64,000 nucleotides of DNA, taken from positions 76,399,821 through 76,463,820 of the forward strand of contig NC_092346.1 of NCBI RefSeq assembly GCF_963676685.1. The letters are read 5' to 3'. The position numbers and the translations under genes are program-made. This DNA comes from Mytilus edulis (taxonomy: Eukaryota; Mollusca; Bivalvia; Mytilida; Mytilidae). The notes under the pieces are model-generated. The model had not been told where the DNA came from, made no database searches, and saw only the letters and a program-made list of their open reading frames with translations. Positions 38,799 to 53,700 of this stretch are shown here, piece by piece (within the stretch, counting starts at the first letter, position 1; every line of letters starts with the position of its first letter).

Positions 38799-41700
38799 TT
38801 ATTTTGTCAATATTTTGACAAATTCTGGAAAATAAATAAAAGGAATGTAGCATAAATGAGTTACTTAGTATGCAAAATATACGAAATGTTCACTTTGTCA
38901 ATATCTACCTAGCTACATTATATAACTTACATTGCATTTAAATAGAAGAGTCACTTTCAAAGCATCAGAACAATCCTAGAGGAATATTCATTGAATTAAA
39001 CATATTATAATTAGCATGCTTATGCTGTATAATTTACAGAGGTAATCACATGTTGAGGGAATCCAAGTTTATGTACACTATGTATCCCATTTAAGTGAAT
39101 AAAAAATCAGTATTGGTAGAACATAGTCTCTGCAACATGGCGCAATCGGAATGGAGAACGTACATTGTGTGCCTTTCTTTACAGGAGGCGTCAGATTTAA
39201 AGTCCCAATTCCGATCTGTCGTTTCTGAGTATACACCACGTACATTTCACAATGCCAATTTGAACACCCTCATTCCTTATCTGCATGGTTTTAATATTAT
39301 GACATCATACTTTTTCGAATGCGCAATTAAACAAAACATTTATTCTGGTTTAAATTACAAGTCTTCTCATTTAGAAATCAAAACAGAAACATGATCGCCT
39401 TTAATGTGTTATACAGCTTCGGTGAAGTTGAAGATCATCTTTGTCTTTTTACTGTATATGTACTTTTATAGTGTTTTTACAAGATGCGCAGATAGGCACT
39501 TACTAATTGAACTATAGAATATGCCTAATTGAATAAAGAAAATATTGGTGAGAAAAGGAGAAACGTTGGTTCCAATTAGAAAGCCAAATATATGCTGAAT
39601 ATCCTGATACCAAACGTAACGAATATGTGTTCAATAAAATTAAAAAAAAACATCATGTCAGATTTACAATCTCTTGACACAAAATATTCAGACATCTATC
39701 CAAATTATATTTGCAAAAAATACCGCTAAAACAGCTGCTAGGGGTCGTCTTCAACTTGCAGTGAGATTAGTGCATTTTTGGGTTTTTTGTTTTTTTTTTG
39801 TTTTTGTTTTTCATTGGTGTCAAAGGACTTATCGTGACTTTGAGATGAAGAACAGCAATAAACGCGCAGTGTCTTTGCTTTTTGTGTGGTTTTTTCATTG
39901 CTGTGCAAATACTGACTTTAATTTTGTGTCATGGATGGATACCCAATATGCTTTATTTGGGTATTCTTTATTCTTGTTTTTTATATCAACTTTTATATAT
40001 TCGTGTTTATTCAAAGAACGTCAATTATTCACTAAGTGTTTTATAAGGGCTCATTTTTTTGCTGTTAAAAACAACATAATATCCCTATCCTATGTACGTC
40101 ACTGTCAATACAATAACAATTACTAGACTAAATTTCTTATTAGTTTACCGTCTTGAAAATAGTGGTTTCTGATGAAGTAACATGTGTTGGTAAATCAATG
40201 ACATTCTGCAGACCTGTATATATAATACTAGTTGGAATTCTAGCTTTAGTCAAAATTGATTAGCAATCATCCCATAATACTGATAATGTGCAGATGTTTC
40301 AATGATAGTACAAATAAAAATAAAACCCTTATTTGTTTATTTCACAATACTGCCCGTTTATTGGAATTACACAATTACATTGCCTGTAACGTTTTAGTCT
40401 TTACTTATATGTAACTTTGAGATGATTTACAAGTTTGATGCAAACCGACAACATCTGAACAGTACATGAAACAGTAAAATTTTCTTACCGAAAAAGAAAA
40501 GACTATGATCGTGAAATTAAAAAAGCCTTTTACTTCAAAACCTTACATAAAACCACGCATTTTCCACTAAGTCTTATTAACTTTTATCCTTTTATCGTTA
40601 TCATGTCTTGTCGATATCTGATGTTCAGGATCCTTATGTTCAGTAGTTGTCGTTAGTTGATGTGGTTTATAAGTGTGATGTGGTTTATAAGTATTTCTCG
40701 TTTTTTTGTTTTTTTATAGATTAGACCGTTTGTTTTCCCGATTAAATGGTTTTACACTAGAAATTTTCATGGCCCTTTAAAGCTTGTTGTTCGATGTAAG
40801 CCAAGGCTACGTGTTGAAGACCATAATTTGACCTATACTGGTTTACTTTTATATATATATAAATTGTGACTTTTGAATTGTCTCAATGGTACTCATACCA
40901 CATCTTATTATATCTACTCTTCAACTTTGTACCTGTTTGGCTTTATAAATATTTTGATATGAGCGTCACTGATGAGTCTTATGCAGACGAAACGCGCGTC
41001 TGGCGTTCTAAATTATAATCCTGGTACCTTTGATAACTAGTCAATACACTATCATAGACTATACAATTATTTTAAGAACAATCTATCAATCAACATTGTG
41101 TTATATGCTACTAACCTTGGTAGTTAATGCATCCATCCCCGTCTATATCTATCTCTTTCATTATTTTCTTTATTTTCTTTTCCGATATTTTTTCGCCAAG
41201 TCGTGCCATCGCTTTTTTAAACTCCTTGACAGTTATCAAACCATTGCCGTCAAGATCAAACGAATTAAATGCCCTCCTGTATTCGTCTGTTTGCAAGGTT
41301 TGTTCTCTTTGTTCGGTCATCATGGCAACAAATTCTGCAAACTCTATTGTCCCACTGCCTATATGTAAGTATTCAATAGATGCAATGTAACACCTATCAT
41401 GGCAGTAGTTGGTGTTTAAAACTCCAAGTCACAAGTGGTATTGAACTGATTTCACCCAAGGGTTATTTTTCAAAAAGTTCTGCAATATTTTTTTTTAATT
41501 TTCAGTGTCACATCTTTACAAGTCAAGTTTGTTTTAGGTTATAACCTTATCATCACGTATCTGAGGGGTTTTTTTTATACAAGAAGGCTCATAAATACTT
41601 ATATAGGATAAAAAAAAAATACATTTGTATGTATAATAAGATGCGCCTATGACCTATACGTCGGATATCGCTCACAAAAAAATTATGCAATTTTGATAAT

Positions 41701-44700
41701 AATTCTCTCCTTATCAGTTATTTAAAAACAAATTTGAAGAATGAATTATATTGATATACATTTTCAAAATATCCATACTTAGCCGTCCTCCCAGGCCCTA
41801 CAACTCAATTGGTTCTCCAGTAAATGGCGATCACAACATCCATGCGCATAATATGATTTGTTTATTGATTTAACTGTTTACAATATCTTTATATCTCTTT
41901 GTAATCAAAATAGGACCCACACATTACGGCTAGTACAATCATCATTATAAAGGGCAATAACTCCAATAAACAGCAAAATGACAATTTCAGTCACGTATCT
42001 TTATTGGTATATCTTGAACTTATCATCAGTATGAGTCATCTATGTATACTGTTCAATCTGCTTTTTCAAAGCGTTACATGTTTTCCCTAGCACCAGGTCG
42101 ATACCGCTGGTCCCGAGGGTCATAATAAATTACTCAGTACTGTTATGTTTAACCTAGTATTTTTTCTACATTCAACGCGTACGTTGATAAGTATAGATTA
42201 TCGGGTTTTCTACACATTGATCTCGTAAAATAGCAACCGCTTGACACAATGTGAAGCATTTTTGGCCAGTGACTAATACTGGTCTTATCTCCTTCCCAAA
42301 GACAGTTTTACGCTTGACGAAATAAAGCTTGATAACTTCTCCTCAGACATTGTAATGTCGCTAATAATGCATGCTCTTGTTTCAAATCCGTGATATGTGC
42401 AGGGAGATATAGCCAACAGAAAGTACGATAAATTTAGATATCATTCAGAAAATGGAGATTTCAACTCAACCATGCAAAGATAGCTTTAGTGAATATTGCT
42501 AGGTCTTCTGGGTTTTTTTTAGCATCACAAGTGTTCAAGTATTTATACATCCTGGACTTTTAAATGTCAGGGTTTCGGGCAAGACCACATCTAACACTAA
42601 GAGCCGCGTATGAACTCAACAAATTTAAACATGTTTTGTTTTTGTATACAAATGATGTGTATTTTATTATATATATTATTATTCGCAATGCCAAAATCGA
42701 AATATTTAGTATCACTACAAACATTTTTCATATCTTGTTTATAGGTTATACATAGTATAATGACATGATTAGATATCTTAATTTTTACATCAGAGGCCCC
42801 TGAGGGGCCTCGGGTGTATTGCCATCGCCTACTTTTCAAAGATCTTCAAAGATCAAAGAGATGCATATATAATTAGTGTTGGGATAATAACCGACATTAT
42901 GAACCCCCGGACATTATAGTGCAGAATAAAATTCCTTGTCTCTTCTTTTATATTCATGTTTTCAATGGATACTCAGATTTTTTTAAATGCAAATTAATAA
43001 TATGAAAATGTTTTGTCGTTAGAAATATTCGTATATCAATCAAACGATCTTCAATATCAATGATATACCGAAATATTATTGTCGCGGATGAATACCACCT
43101 ATGCATATTCATCAAGTGAGCAAGAGCGAGAAGATAAACGAGAGAAAATCAATTCACGCAATTACACACAGAAAGGTAATTATATTTCAATTATTTGAAA
43201 TAGAGTAACATCTTTAAACCGTTTGTAGCATATTTGTCTATAATATTAACGAAGCAAAATCAGGAATATTTAATCTGACACAATATTAAAATAATTTGTC
43301 AGGCCGCGTCCCCGCAGCCATTTTGAAAATACCAGCAGATTGGGTAGGAGTAACAAGAACCTGCAAGGCCCTTAAAGATAAGGTTACTTTCTTTGTATTC
43401 TTTAATGGAATCATTTTTTTTTTTTTTTAAAGATCTCAACAATTTTTGAAGTTAAATTTCTTTTCTTCGTAAATAACGATTGATCACTTGGACACACACG
43501 TGGAACTATTTTCTGTTTTTTAATTAAGGTGCTGTTTCGGATTTTCGCTCCTTCTCCGACTTAGTTACTTGCATTAGTATATTTGAATAATTATGTCCCT
43601 TGACTAGAAAAAAAGCGGATTTTGTTAATGAATTTGTAAGTAATTCTTATATATAATTATTGGTTGAAATAATTGTATTTTATGTAATATTCAGAGAATC
43701 TTCGACTTCTTATTCTTCCAATAGAGATGGACTATTTTTGAGTGTCAATTATGACTCTTGCTCGTAAAAGCAAGAGTCTTATAATTTTTACACTGAAAGT
43801 GAAAGTGAAATGTCAGAATTTACTAGCCACTAGATATATTTGGAGAATCCTTACAGTTTTAGAGGTATATATAAATATAGATTAACTGTTCTGTTTTTTA
43901 AGTCTTCCTTGTAGTATTGTATAATTTTGACCATACATGTCACTAGTCCAAATAATTATGACGTATTGAAAGGCTATTATGTAAAATTTTAGGTATTTGA
44001 ATTAGACATTTGTTCACGCATACATGAGTACTTGAGCAAATACAATCAGTTAAATATCACTACGAGCACCCATGAGATCTTAAATTGAGCAAATATGATC
44101 ACTTACATTTATGAGTAAAATTTTAGCTAGATCTACTCAATTGAGTTAGATATATATCAATTTTGAGACTAATCTAAATGGTTATTTGAGTACACATGTG
44201 GCTATTTATACTAATTAGAGCGATATTGGGATTCTACATGTCAGTAAACTTAGCAAATCTTTATTGAGTCAAACCTATGAGCCCTATACCCTGCATATGA
44301 CTGCAAGAGATATTTTAAATGTTTTCCAGAACCCTAGATCAGTCTTCACGCTGAACTGCTAAATCTACAGGCCTGCAGCTCAATTTTTGAAAATTTTTAG
44401 TTAGATTCTGTTGGCCTGTAGGTCTGATTTTTACAGGCCCGAGAGCAATTTAACTAGCCTGGGCTGCCACTCGTCGTGAAGACTGCTAGATTAAAAGTTG
44501 AACTGCAACATTGCAAAGGGTTAGTGTATTATTTTATTTTATCAAAATGTTAAAATTGAGAATGAAAATGGGGAATGTGTCACAGAGACAACAACCTGAC
44601 CAAAGAAAAAAAAACAACAGCAGAAGGTCACCAACAGGTCTTCAATATAGCGAGAAATTCCCGCATCCGGAGGCGTCCTTCAGCTGGCCCCTAAACAAAA

Positions 44701-47700
44701 ATATACTAGTTCAGTAATAATGAACGCCATACTAATTTTCAAATTGTACACAAGAAACCAAAATTAAAATAATACAAGACTAACAAAGGCCAGAGGCTCC
44801 TGACTTGGGACAGGCGCAAAAATGTGGCAGGGTTAAACATGTTTGTGAGATCTCAACCCTCCCCCTATACCTCTAGCCAATGTAGAAAAGTAAACTCATA
44901 ACAATATGCACATTAAAATTCAGTTCAAGAGAAGTCTGAGTCTGATGTCAGAAGATGTACATGTAACCATAGTCTAGAAAATAAACAAAATGACAATAAT
45001 ACATAAATAACAACAGACTACTAGCAGTTAACTGACATGCCAGCTCCAGACTTCAATAAAACTGACTGAAAGATTATGATTTCATCATATGAATATCAAG
45101 CACAATCCTTCCCATTAGGGGTTTAGTATCATACCATCATAACATATATGAGAAGAACATAACCAGTGTCATGCCAACAACGGTTTTTAAAATGAATGTG
45201 TTTAGTTCCGATGCAAAGACCCTATAAGTGAATTAATATTAACGCCAAAATATGCAATCTTTAATGACCTGACAACAGTATCGTTACTAAATCCCTCTTA
45301 ATAAGTCTATTCAAAGGTTTTGTTAGTTTCTGAGGTGAATACTGACACCTTTGTGCTTTATAAAGAATATTTCCATAAAAAATTGGATGTGAAATACCTG
45401 AACGTATAAGAAGTCTGTATGTTGAGCTATATTTACGAATAATGTCCTTATACCGCTGATAAGATTTAGTAAATGTTGTGACTAGTTTGTGATATGGAAA
45501 ACCCTGGTGTAATAATTTTTCAGTAATACATAAATTTCTCTCGTTAAAATCTAAAACATTGTTACATACATGAGAGAATCGTACAAGTTGAGATACAGTG
45601 TATATAAACACCGTAAGATGGTGACAAGGGAACGTCACCATCTAAAAATGGATAGTTAACGATAGGAAATGAAAAATCATCTCTTTTATCATAAATTTTA
45701 GTATGTTAAATGTTTAAATTGTTTAATGTTTTTGTTAATTTATTATTCTGTGGAAATTTAAATCTCAAGAATCTTTCTGTGAGTTTGCATGAATAATTCC
45801 ATGTTTTAATTTGTACCAGAAGCCCAAGTCACGCATAAGTTAACATGGATTTAAAATGTCCACGATTAAAACCACATGTACATGTATATTCTAGATTATT
45901 CAAACAAAATGTTCAGCAACATTTAAAGGAACCTTTCTATTTTTAATTCCCAAACATAATTGTTATTACTTAAACAACTTTGTTTTAAAACAGTTTAGAT
46001 TTCTATCAAATTGGATGAGAATCCAGGAGTTTTAAAGGGGGAGGGGTCTAGCAAGTCAACATTTTGGGTAAAACTATATAAAAAAAGGACTACGCATTTA
46101 CCATACATGGAGCTCCTCGAAAAGGGCAAGCCTTCAGTTCTTTCTCCCCCAAAAGTCTGCCTTAGCAATTTTAAACACTCTTAAGCTGTCTATTCATGTA
46201 GCTGTACATTGGAGCCTATGAGACTACAATCTGAGTAGACATCTGAATCACAGAAAATCAACCTATAGATATATTCATGTATAAATTGATAATTAAATTT
46301 TAACCAATTTATACATTTTTTTAAATTTGTTTTTGACAATTTTTTGTTCATTTAAAAATATAGGGACAACAGAGTTGGTGTATGTGGGTTCGATTCCCAC
46401 CCTAGGCATTCATTTATATTGGCTGGTGCAAAGCGGGCAGTTTAGCTTAGTGGCCCCACACTGACTCTGTTGTTCATATGTCACTTAAAAAAATCAGGCG
46501 GCCTTCTTCAGGTCTTGCCATCTTTATTTTTATATTTGTAAATCATACACAACAAAACTATTGAATAATTGTGAAAATTATACCACAGATAACTATGGTA
46601 AAACTTTAATTGTTGTTGGAATAATTAAACTTGGCTGCCATCCAAGATCCAAAAAGTTTTTATATTGATGAATTATATATATCAGATTTGGATTCTTTTG
46701 GTCACAAAACATTTTGGATGGTAGGTGGTGGCTAAATCTTAATTCTTAATTGCTTAAAGCTTTCGGGTCTGAAAATTGCCCAAAATCATCATATTTTGAC
46801 AAAATTTGGAACATAAAATGTACCTTTATGAAAAGAACTGATTTATTGAGCATTATGACTTTAGAAATAGACCCATTTGAGAAACCAAATTGTGAACTTT
46901 TTGGAGCTTTATGTTTAACTTTATATTTTAGGCCATTTTGGACAAGAAGTGAAACTTGTCCTTTGAATCAGTGGTTTCACACTAATAACCATACTATATA
47001 CTAAGTATCTGTTAGAAGATAGCTCTTTCACAGTACATTGTTAAACTTAAAGATAAATATATACCAACAATGACCAATATTAATGATGGAATGAGATTAT
47101 ACTTAAGAATTGAACGCTCTTTTTTGTAAATTTATTGGGGTGTAAAAGCGTTGACCGAAGTACATTTTGTATGAAACGCGGAAGCGCTTCATACTTAAAA
47201 TGTGTGCACGGTCAATGCTTTTACAACCCTATAAAGTTACAAAAAAAAGCATTCAATACTTATAATTACATATTTACCTATAGGATCATGAAAACACGCC
47301 TTTTATCAAGTTTTTATTTATTACCTGTGCACTTTATTGTGGGACCTCGTGTCATCATGAATGAGAAGTTTTATTGAGTGATACATGTATAGCTGCAGAT
47401 TCTTATTTTTTTTTTTTAAATATAATGGATAAATGATTGACTGTGTTGCAATAAAACCAAGATAACTCAGTGAAGCTATTTATGAACATTAAAAAAGTTT
47501 TTGTTGACTGCAACAAAAATCTAGAATAAGGGATAGTAATATTGCTGTGTTAACATCCACCCCATTAGTGATTGATCCAAAAGCTAAATGTTCCAGAAAG
47601 TAGAAGACCTGGCCATGGATACTACATGAACAAACATTGTTAATAAATGTCATTTGTAGAGCAGGATCTGCTTACCCATCCAGAGCACCTGTTGTTTTTA

Positions 47701-50700
47701 GTGTACTTTTATTTGTCTGCATGTCTTTTTTAGTTTTAGTCATGGAATTGTAAGTTTATTTTCGGTTTATGAGTTTGCTGTTCATCTGGTATCTTTAGCT
47801 CCAATATTACAATTTGTCCGTTTTAATATGATTGTCTTGACCCTCCTTAATATCATAGTTCAGTGAGCATTGGTGAGTGACTATATAGCTACTCGAAGAA
47901 TTGTTTGCTATGTTAATTCTCTATTGTAAGTTATATGCTAACTATTTTTGTATGTGTGCAACTATATGGTCATAATGCAAATCTAACAGTTCTCATTTGA
48001 CCACATAATCATTGATAATTCACAAAGTTAAGTATCCTAGTTCAAGTCAGTATCTCAGATATAGCATAGCAAATTATATTATTTGTACTATATTGGAAGG
48101 TGAACATATCTGTCCGGCAGGTATAATATAAACACATGTCATTTATCAATAATTCAACACAACTTGAGGTCCTCTGATGTTCAGTACTTCAGTACTTTGA
48201 TTTCAGGATGTGGTTGCATATTATAACAGACAAATTAATCGCCGAATGTATGTAATATTGATATAAATATTGACAAAAATATATTCCATCAATTGTCAGT
48301 ATAAGAAATATAAATGAATACATTTGAAATAAGTCTATTGATATTTACTCATAATTAATTTACAAATCATACCGTCTTTGTCGACTCGTCTCATAATTCT
48401 TTTAATTTCTGCATCCGATGGGTTCTCTCCCATTGATTTGAGGAAGGTACGTAACTCTTTACAGGATATTTTCCCATCCCCATTGGTATCAAAGGCACGA
48501 AAGGCGTCTTTATATTCTAAAATAAAAAAAGAAAAATATTCCTCATCTTTGAACGTGATCTATTTTGTTTAAAATAAAATAGCACAATACAAGTAGACTA
48601 ACAAAAATGCTTATCAAATTTTAAGCGTCGCTGTTTGAAGTAATATTGCATAATATATGTAGAGTGTGATTTGTGAAATCTTGAAAGTCACATAAACAAA
48701 TTAGAGAACAGGACTTTGAACTCAGACACCAATAAGTAGGGGAGATGTCCGTACAAGTGACCCCGTCTATTGTTTCTGTTTATTCAAAAATGATATTCAT
48801 GTTTGAAATATATATATAAATATCATGAGTTTGAGGAGTAAAAAAAATAAGTTTACTTTTAAAATTGTTCCAGATAGACGTGAAAAGCGAGAAGGATAAT
48901 TAGTTCTTTAAAATATATTAAAGGATTTCAAACAAATACCAAGTTAATGTGCAATGCCTGTCAACATCAAAGCATTGCATATAATACAATAAAATTCCAC
49001 TTGCTCAAACTAAAATGTGTTCGGTAATACAGTGTATTATGTCTGTCTACATTGATCTATAATGGTTTACTTTTTTTAAATTGTTATTTGGATGGAGAGT
49101 TGTCTCATTGGCACTCACACCACATCTTCCTATATCTAATATAAAGGGTTTCTTTTACGACTTGCTTGGAGAGTTGTCTCATTGACACTCATACCACATC
49201 TTCTTATATCTATTGATTGTATTAACAAACACAAATAGACCCACATATATGCTCAGTGCCAAGAATTAAGAGGATATATTATTGCTTGTATCGATATTCA
49301 ATTTTAAAGACGTTTTTTCTTGAAAATCAAGGATTCCACTAAAGCAACACAGTAGACAAGATTTTGTTATTTATTTCGTTCATCTTTGATATCCTATCAT
49401 ATTTAAATGGTGTCTTCTTATAAATTATAAAATGCAGTCACACTTTTCAAAATTGGAATATAAAAAACAAACTTTCCGATAACTTTTTTTGCATCAATGT
49501 TTGACGAAATGCTATAGATGACGACAGTACTTTTTGGGACTTTTAAAAAGTTTTTAACTTTCTCTTTCAGTCTCTTTCTTGTAATGCTTCTTTAAAACTA
49601 CTTGAGAATTTGTGTTTAAAAAAAATATCTTCATATTTATTTTCAATTGAGAACATTCACTACCTATAAACGGAATATTTATGGGAACGAAAATGACACA
49701 ATTTACACAAACCACCTGTGGAATAGTAATAAAAGAAATTTTAGAGACATTGCTTCATCGTCTCTTAATCTGCGTCTTATCTCATATGTAGAATTTGATT
49801 TAGCAACAGGAAACAGCTATCCGTATCAAACAACTACGACCTTGAACTTTGAGCTGGAAAAATATAATGAAAAACAAACATCACACGTGTTATAATTTAG
49901 AGTATATACATATCGAAGTTCTAAAACTCAAGTGCTAAAAATCAGAAAAAAAACTTACCGTTTATCTGTTCCTTGGTTGGTGGCTTTTCAGCCTGTAATA
50001 AAAGAAAAAAGTGAACTTAATCTTATTCGGAATATATTATCGCGACAATCCAATAATAAAATGTTTTTGTTGTTATGTCATTTGGCATCCGTCGTCCGTT
50101 AACAAAAGTATTCTAAGACTCCTCTGAAAAAACGGTTCCAATTGGAACCAAAACTAGTCTACAGTCATTATTAGAGTATCTGGTTTAAAAATTGTATCAA
50201 GTTGGTAAGTCGACTTCTTATTGAAGTTCTTGCTCGTAAGTGATATTTTTTCTTATTCATCGTTTATGCCTATTAACTAGAAAATATAATAGATAAAGAC
50301 GAGGAACTTTAAAAAGCAAAAATGATCAGCAAGTCAAAATCTTCAAGTGACCATTATTGGACTTGTTGCCCGTAAATGGTATGTTTACCATTTGTTTTAA
50401 AATAGATAAACAGAAACTCTAAAATAGAACATTAAAAAAATTTTATCAGCAGGATAAAATCTACAAATTAAATATGGCTGAAATTGTCAGTTAACTCTTA
50501 ATACTGTTATCCTCCTTTAATGCTATTTACAACAAGAGGCTCCAAGAAGCATGTCGCTCACTTGTCATATTTTTGGTTAAGTATGAGAGATATAAGCCAA
50601 AAACTGCATTTTACCCCTATGTTCTATTTTGAGCCTTGTCTGCAGGTTGCAGGCTGGGTCATCGGACACATTTCTAAACTAGATGGCCTAATGATAAGTG

Positions 50701-53700
50701 TGGCCAAGTTTTGTTAAATTTGTCTCAGTAGTTTTAGAGGAGAAGCTATTTGTAAAAGATTACAAAAAAATGTTAAAATGTGACTTTAAATTTTAAGGGC
50801 CAAAACTCCTAAGGGGTCAATTAACCATTTGTTCATGTTGACTTATTTGTAGATCTTTCTTTGCTGAACATTATTGCTGTTTACAGTTTATCTCTATCTA
50901 TAATAATTTTAAAATGCCTACACAGGTTAAATTTGCATAGAGCATGACATAAAGGAATTATTTCGATTCTAATTGGCCACGTACAATATTTTATAGGTCG
51001 AAAATACCATAGGAATATTTGGCTGTTCCCGTTGCCTCCTCGTGAATTATGTACATTACATTTTCTTTTTAAAAACACATACACGTTATTTTATATGATG
51101 TTTTTAAGATCATATAAATGAGAGGTTTTAATTAGCGCTATAAAACCAGGTTCAATCCACCATTTTCTACATTTGAAAATGCCTGTACCAAGTCAGGAAT
51201 ATGACAGTTGTTGTCCATTCGTTTGATGTGTTTTATCCTATGGTTTTGCAATTTGTTTAGCCTAAGGGACTTTCCGTTTTGAATTTTCCTCGGAGTTCAG
51301 TATTTTTGTGATTTTACTTTTTTTAAATAACAATATATATAATTTAATTCTATGTAAATTATTAGTTACAAAATAAAAATATTTTATAACAGTAAAATAA
51401 ATATCACGAGAATGTAAACAGTCAGTTTGTGCGCATGTGTAAAACATTTTTTTTTCTCATTAGAACACGTCTTTGTTAACAAAGCGTAAAAAGGACGTGA
51501 TATATAGACAATAACTGTTTAGTGTCTTTAAATATCAGCTGTATTTTTACGAGGCTAAGAAACAAGGTGTATGCGAGCTTTTAGCGAGCTACTACACCTG
51601 TTTCGATCCAAGTACAAATACAGCTGATATTTAAAGACACTAAACAGTTATTGTCTTTATCCTGCAATTAATTCTGTATATTATTGTTTGTGTTTTGAAA
51701 GACACAAAAACTAAAATATTTAGCATAAATTTATTTTCGATTTGTAATCCCTTGAGGCCCGCGTAGTAATATCAAAATCACACATTACGCTGAAGACGGG
51801 TTCGCAAAAAAAAATCTCGAATGGTCAACAATAATACATCGCTCAAGGTGAATAATTATCTATTTTAACATAACAACTAATTTCAACAGTAAAAACAAAT
51901 AACAAAACATTGTCAAATTTGAAACAGAAGTGTACGAGTTGTCCTACGCTTCAAACTTGACATTCACTAAACATGCATGCTGAAATTGACATGGTTGATT
52001 TTGTAACACAATCATACATATTCAAGTTTTAAAATCGACAATTGTCATCGTCATTGGAATGCAACTGGAATACACATTCTGAGGTCACACAGGTTCAAAC
52101 AATACTCAGTCCGGTAGTGGGCGGAGCTTTAAAGCGATATCTGTATAGTATACAGATACAGCATAGCGATATCTGTAGGGATGTATCTGTATAGTAGGAC
52201 ACCCAATTGCAGGATAATAGAATATACATTTTACCCCTATGTTCTATTTTTAGCCATAACGGCCATCTTGGTTATTTGGCCGGGTCATCGAACATATTAT
52301 TAAAACTAGATATCCCAATGATGATTGTGGCCACGTTTGGTTATATTTGGCCCAGTAGCTTCAGAGAAGAAGTATAACCAAACATTTAAACAGACTTTTT
52401 CGGTAAGGATATAGTATATAGTAATATTGTATTCAGGTCATATTTTGGTATTAATATTGACGCACTCATAGGGTCTTTGCATCGGAAATGAACACATTTA
52501 TTTTTTGAAACCAGCTGTTGGCATAATACGGGTTATACGTTCGTTTCGTATATTTTATGATGGTATGATATTAAATCCCTAGTGGGAGGTATTATACTTG
52601 ATTTTTATTTGATTATGACATAATCTTTCAATCAGTTTAATTGGGGTATGGAGCTGGCATGTCGGTAACTGCTAGTAGTCCTTTCTTAATTTATGTATCA
52701 TTGTCATTTTGCTTTGTGTTTATTTATTCTTCTTCGGCTAGAGGTTTTCTGCGTTGACATTGTTGGACTTCGGCTGTTGTCTGCTCTTTGGTCAGGTTGT
52801 TTTCTCTTTGACATATTCCCCATTTTCATTTTTAATTATATTGTAAAAGTACACGGGTGCGGACGACAACAACGGACGACGAAAGCCAAGTAACGAGAAA
52901 AGCTCACTTGGCCCATTTGGCCAGATGAGCTAAAAAGTGGCGGTTGTTGAAGATGCTGGAGAGCGACACAGTCTTAAGAGCCTCTATTTTTTTTGTTAAT
53001 TTTTTTGTTGTTTCTTTTTTTTAACGTATACATTCCTTGTAGCTGTAAATATAGACCAACCGTCGGGTCGACTTCATAATGAAAACACTCTCTTATTATT
53101 ATTAACATGACTTGTATCAATTTATGGATTTATTCACCTTACAGACCACATGGAAATCAGAAAATGTTAAGTTCATTTTTCTCCTAGAAATACACATATC
53201 GGACATTAAGTTGTTCTATTTAGAAACCGTTTTGTTTGATTCAAAATTCCTTTAACAGCATTATTAATTAAAAGTAGTGGGAAGACACTAATGGGCTAAT
53301 CGCAATCAGAAATCCGTAAGTTAAGTCAAAGACAACAACATGGCAATACATTATATAATGAATGACTTTAAAAATGCACCACTCATTTTGTTGATTTATA
53401 TTTCAACCAAATTACGGTTGATCCTCATACAACTATTATTCATGCTAACCATACTTCTTCCACTTTCCTGTGGTTATTGAACCTACTGGATTATTGAAGT
53501 TGCACGAATTTCTTTAAGTGAAATTTGGACCCCTTAAAAGATTTTTTTAGGTTTTTTTTCTTTGTGAAACAGTTCTTTCAATCCATGGCCACACCTAAAT
53601 CAGTATAAACGTGTTGCCTCACTTTATTGCCAAGACTAAGGAATACAAAACTGAATCAGCCCATAAGAATTTTGCAAACAGGAAAACGTGAACAGGCTGC

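Noticed and set aside
39095-39394. 99-codon plus-strand frame in the last intron of the calmodulin-like gene
   Set aside because: No family resemblance, no splice context and no flanking support; probably a chance frame.
39674-40126. 150-codon open frame on the plus strand, the longest in the window
   Set aside because: Low-complexity F/V/C-rich composition from T-rich DNA, no recognisable domain, and a phrase shared with the repeat-rich region at 6.77 kb. Not accepted as a gene.
45261-45641. 126-codon minus-strand frame as a free-standing gene
   Set aside because: Repeated at 640-1240 in decayed form and frameshifted against its upstream part; treated as retroelement debris.
46750-47004. 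84-codon open frame
   Set aside because: No recognised domain and biased composition; located in intronic repeat-like DNA.
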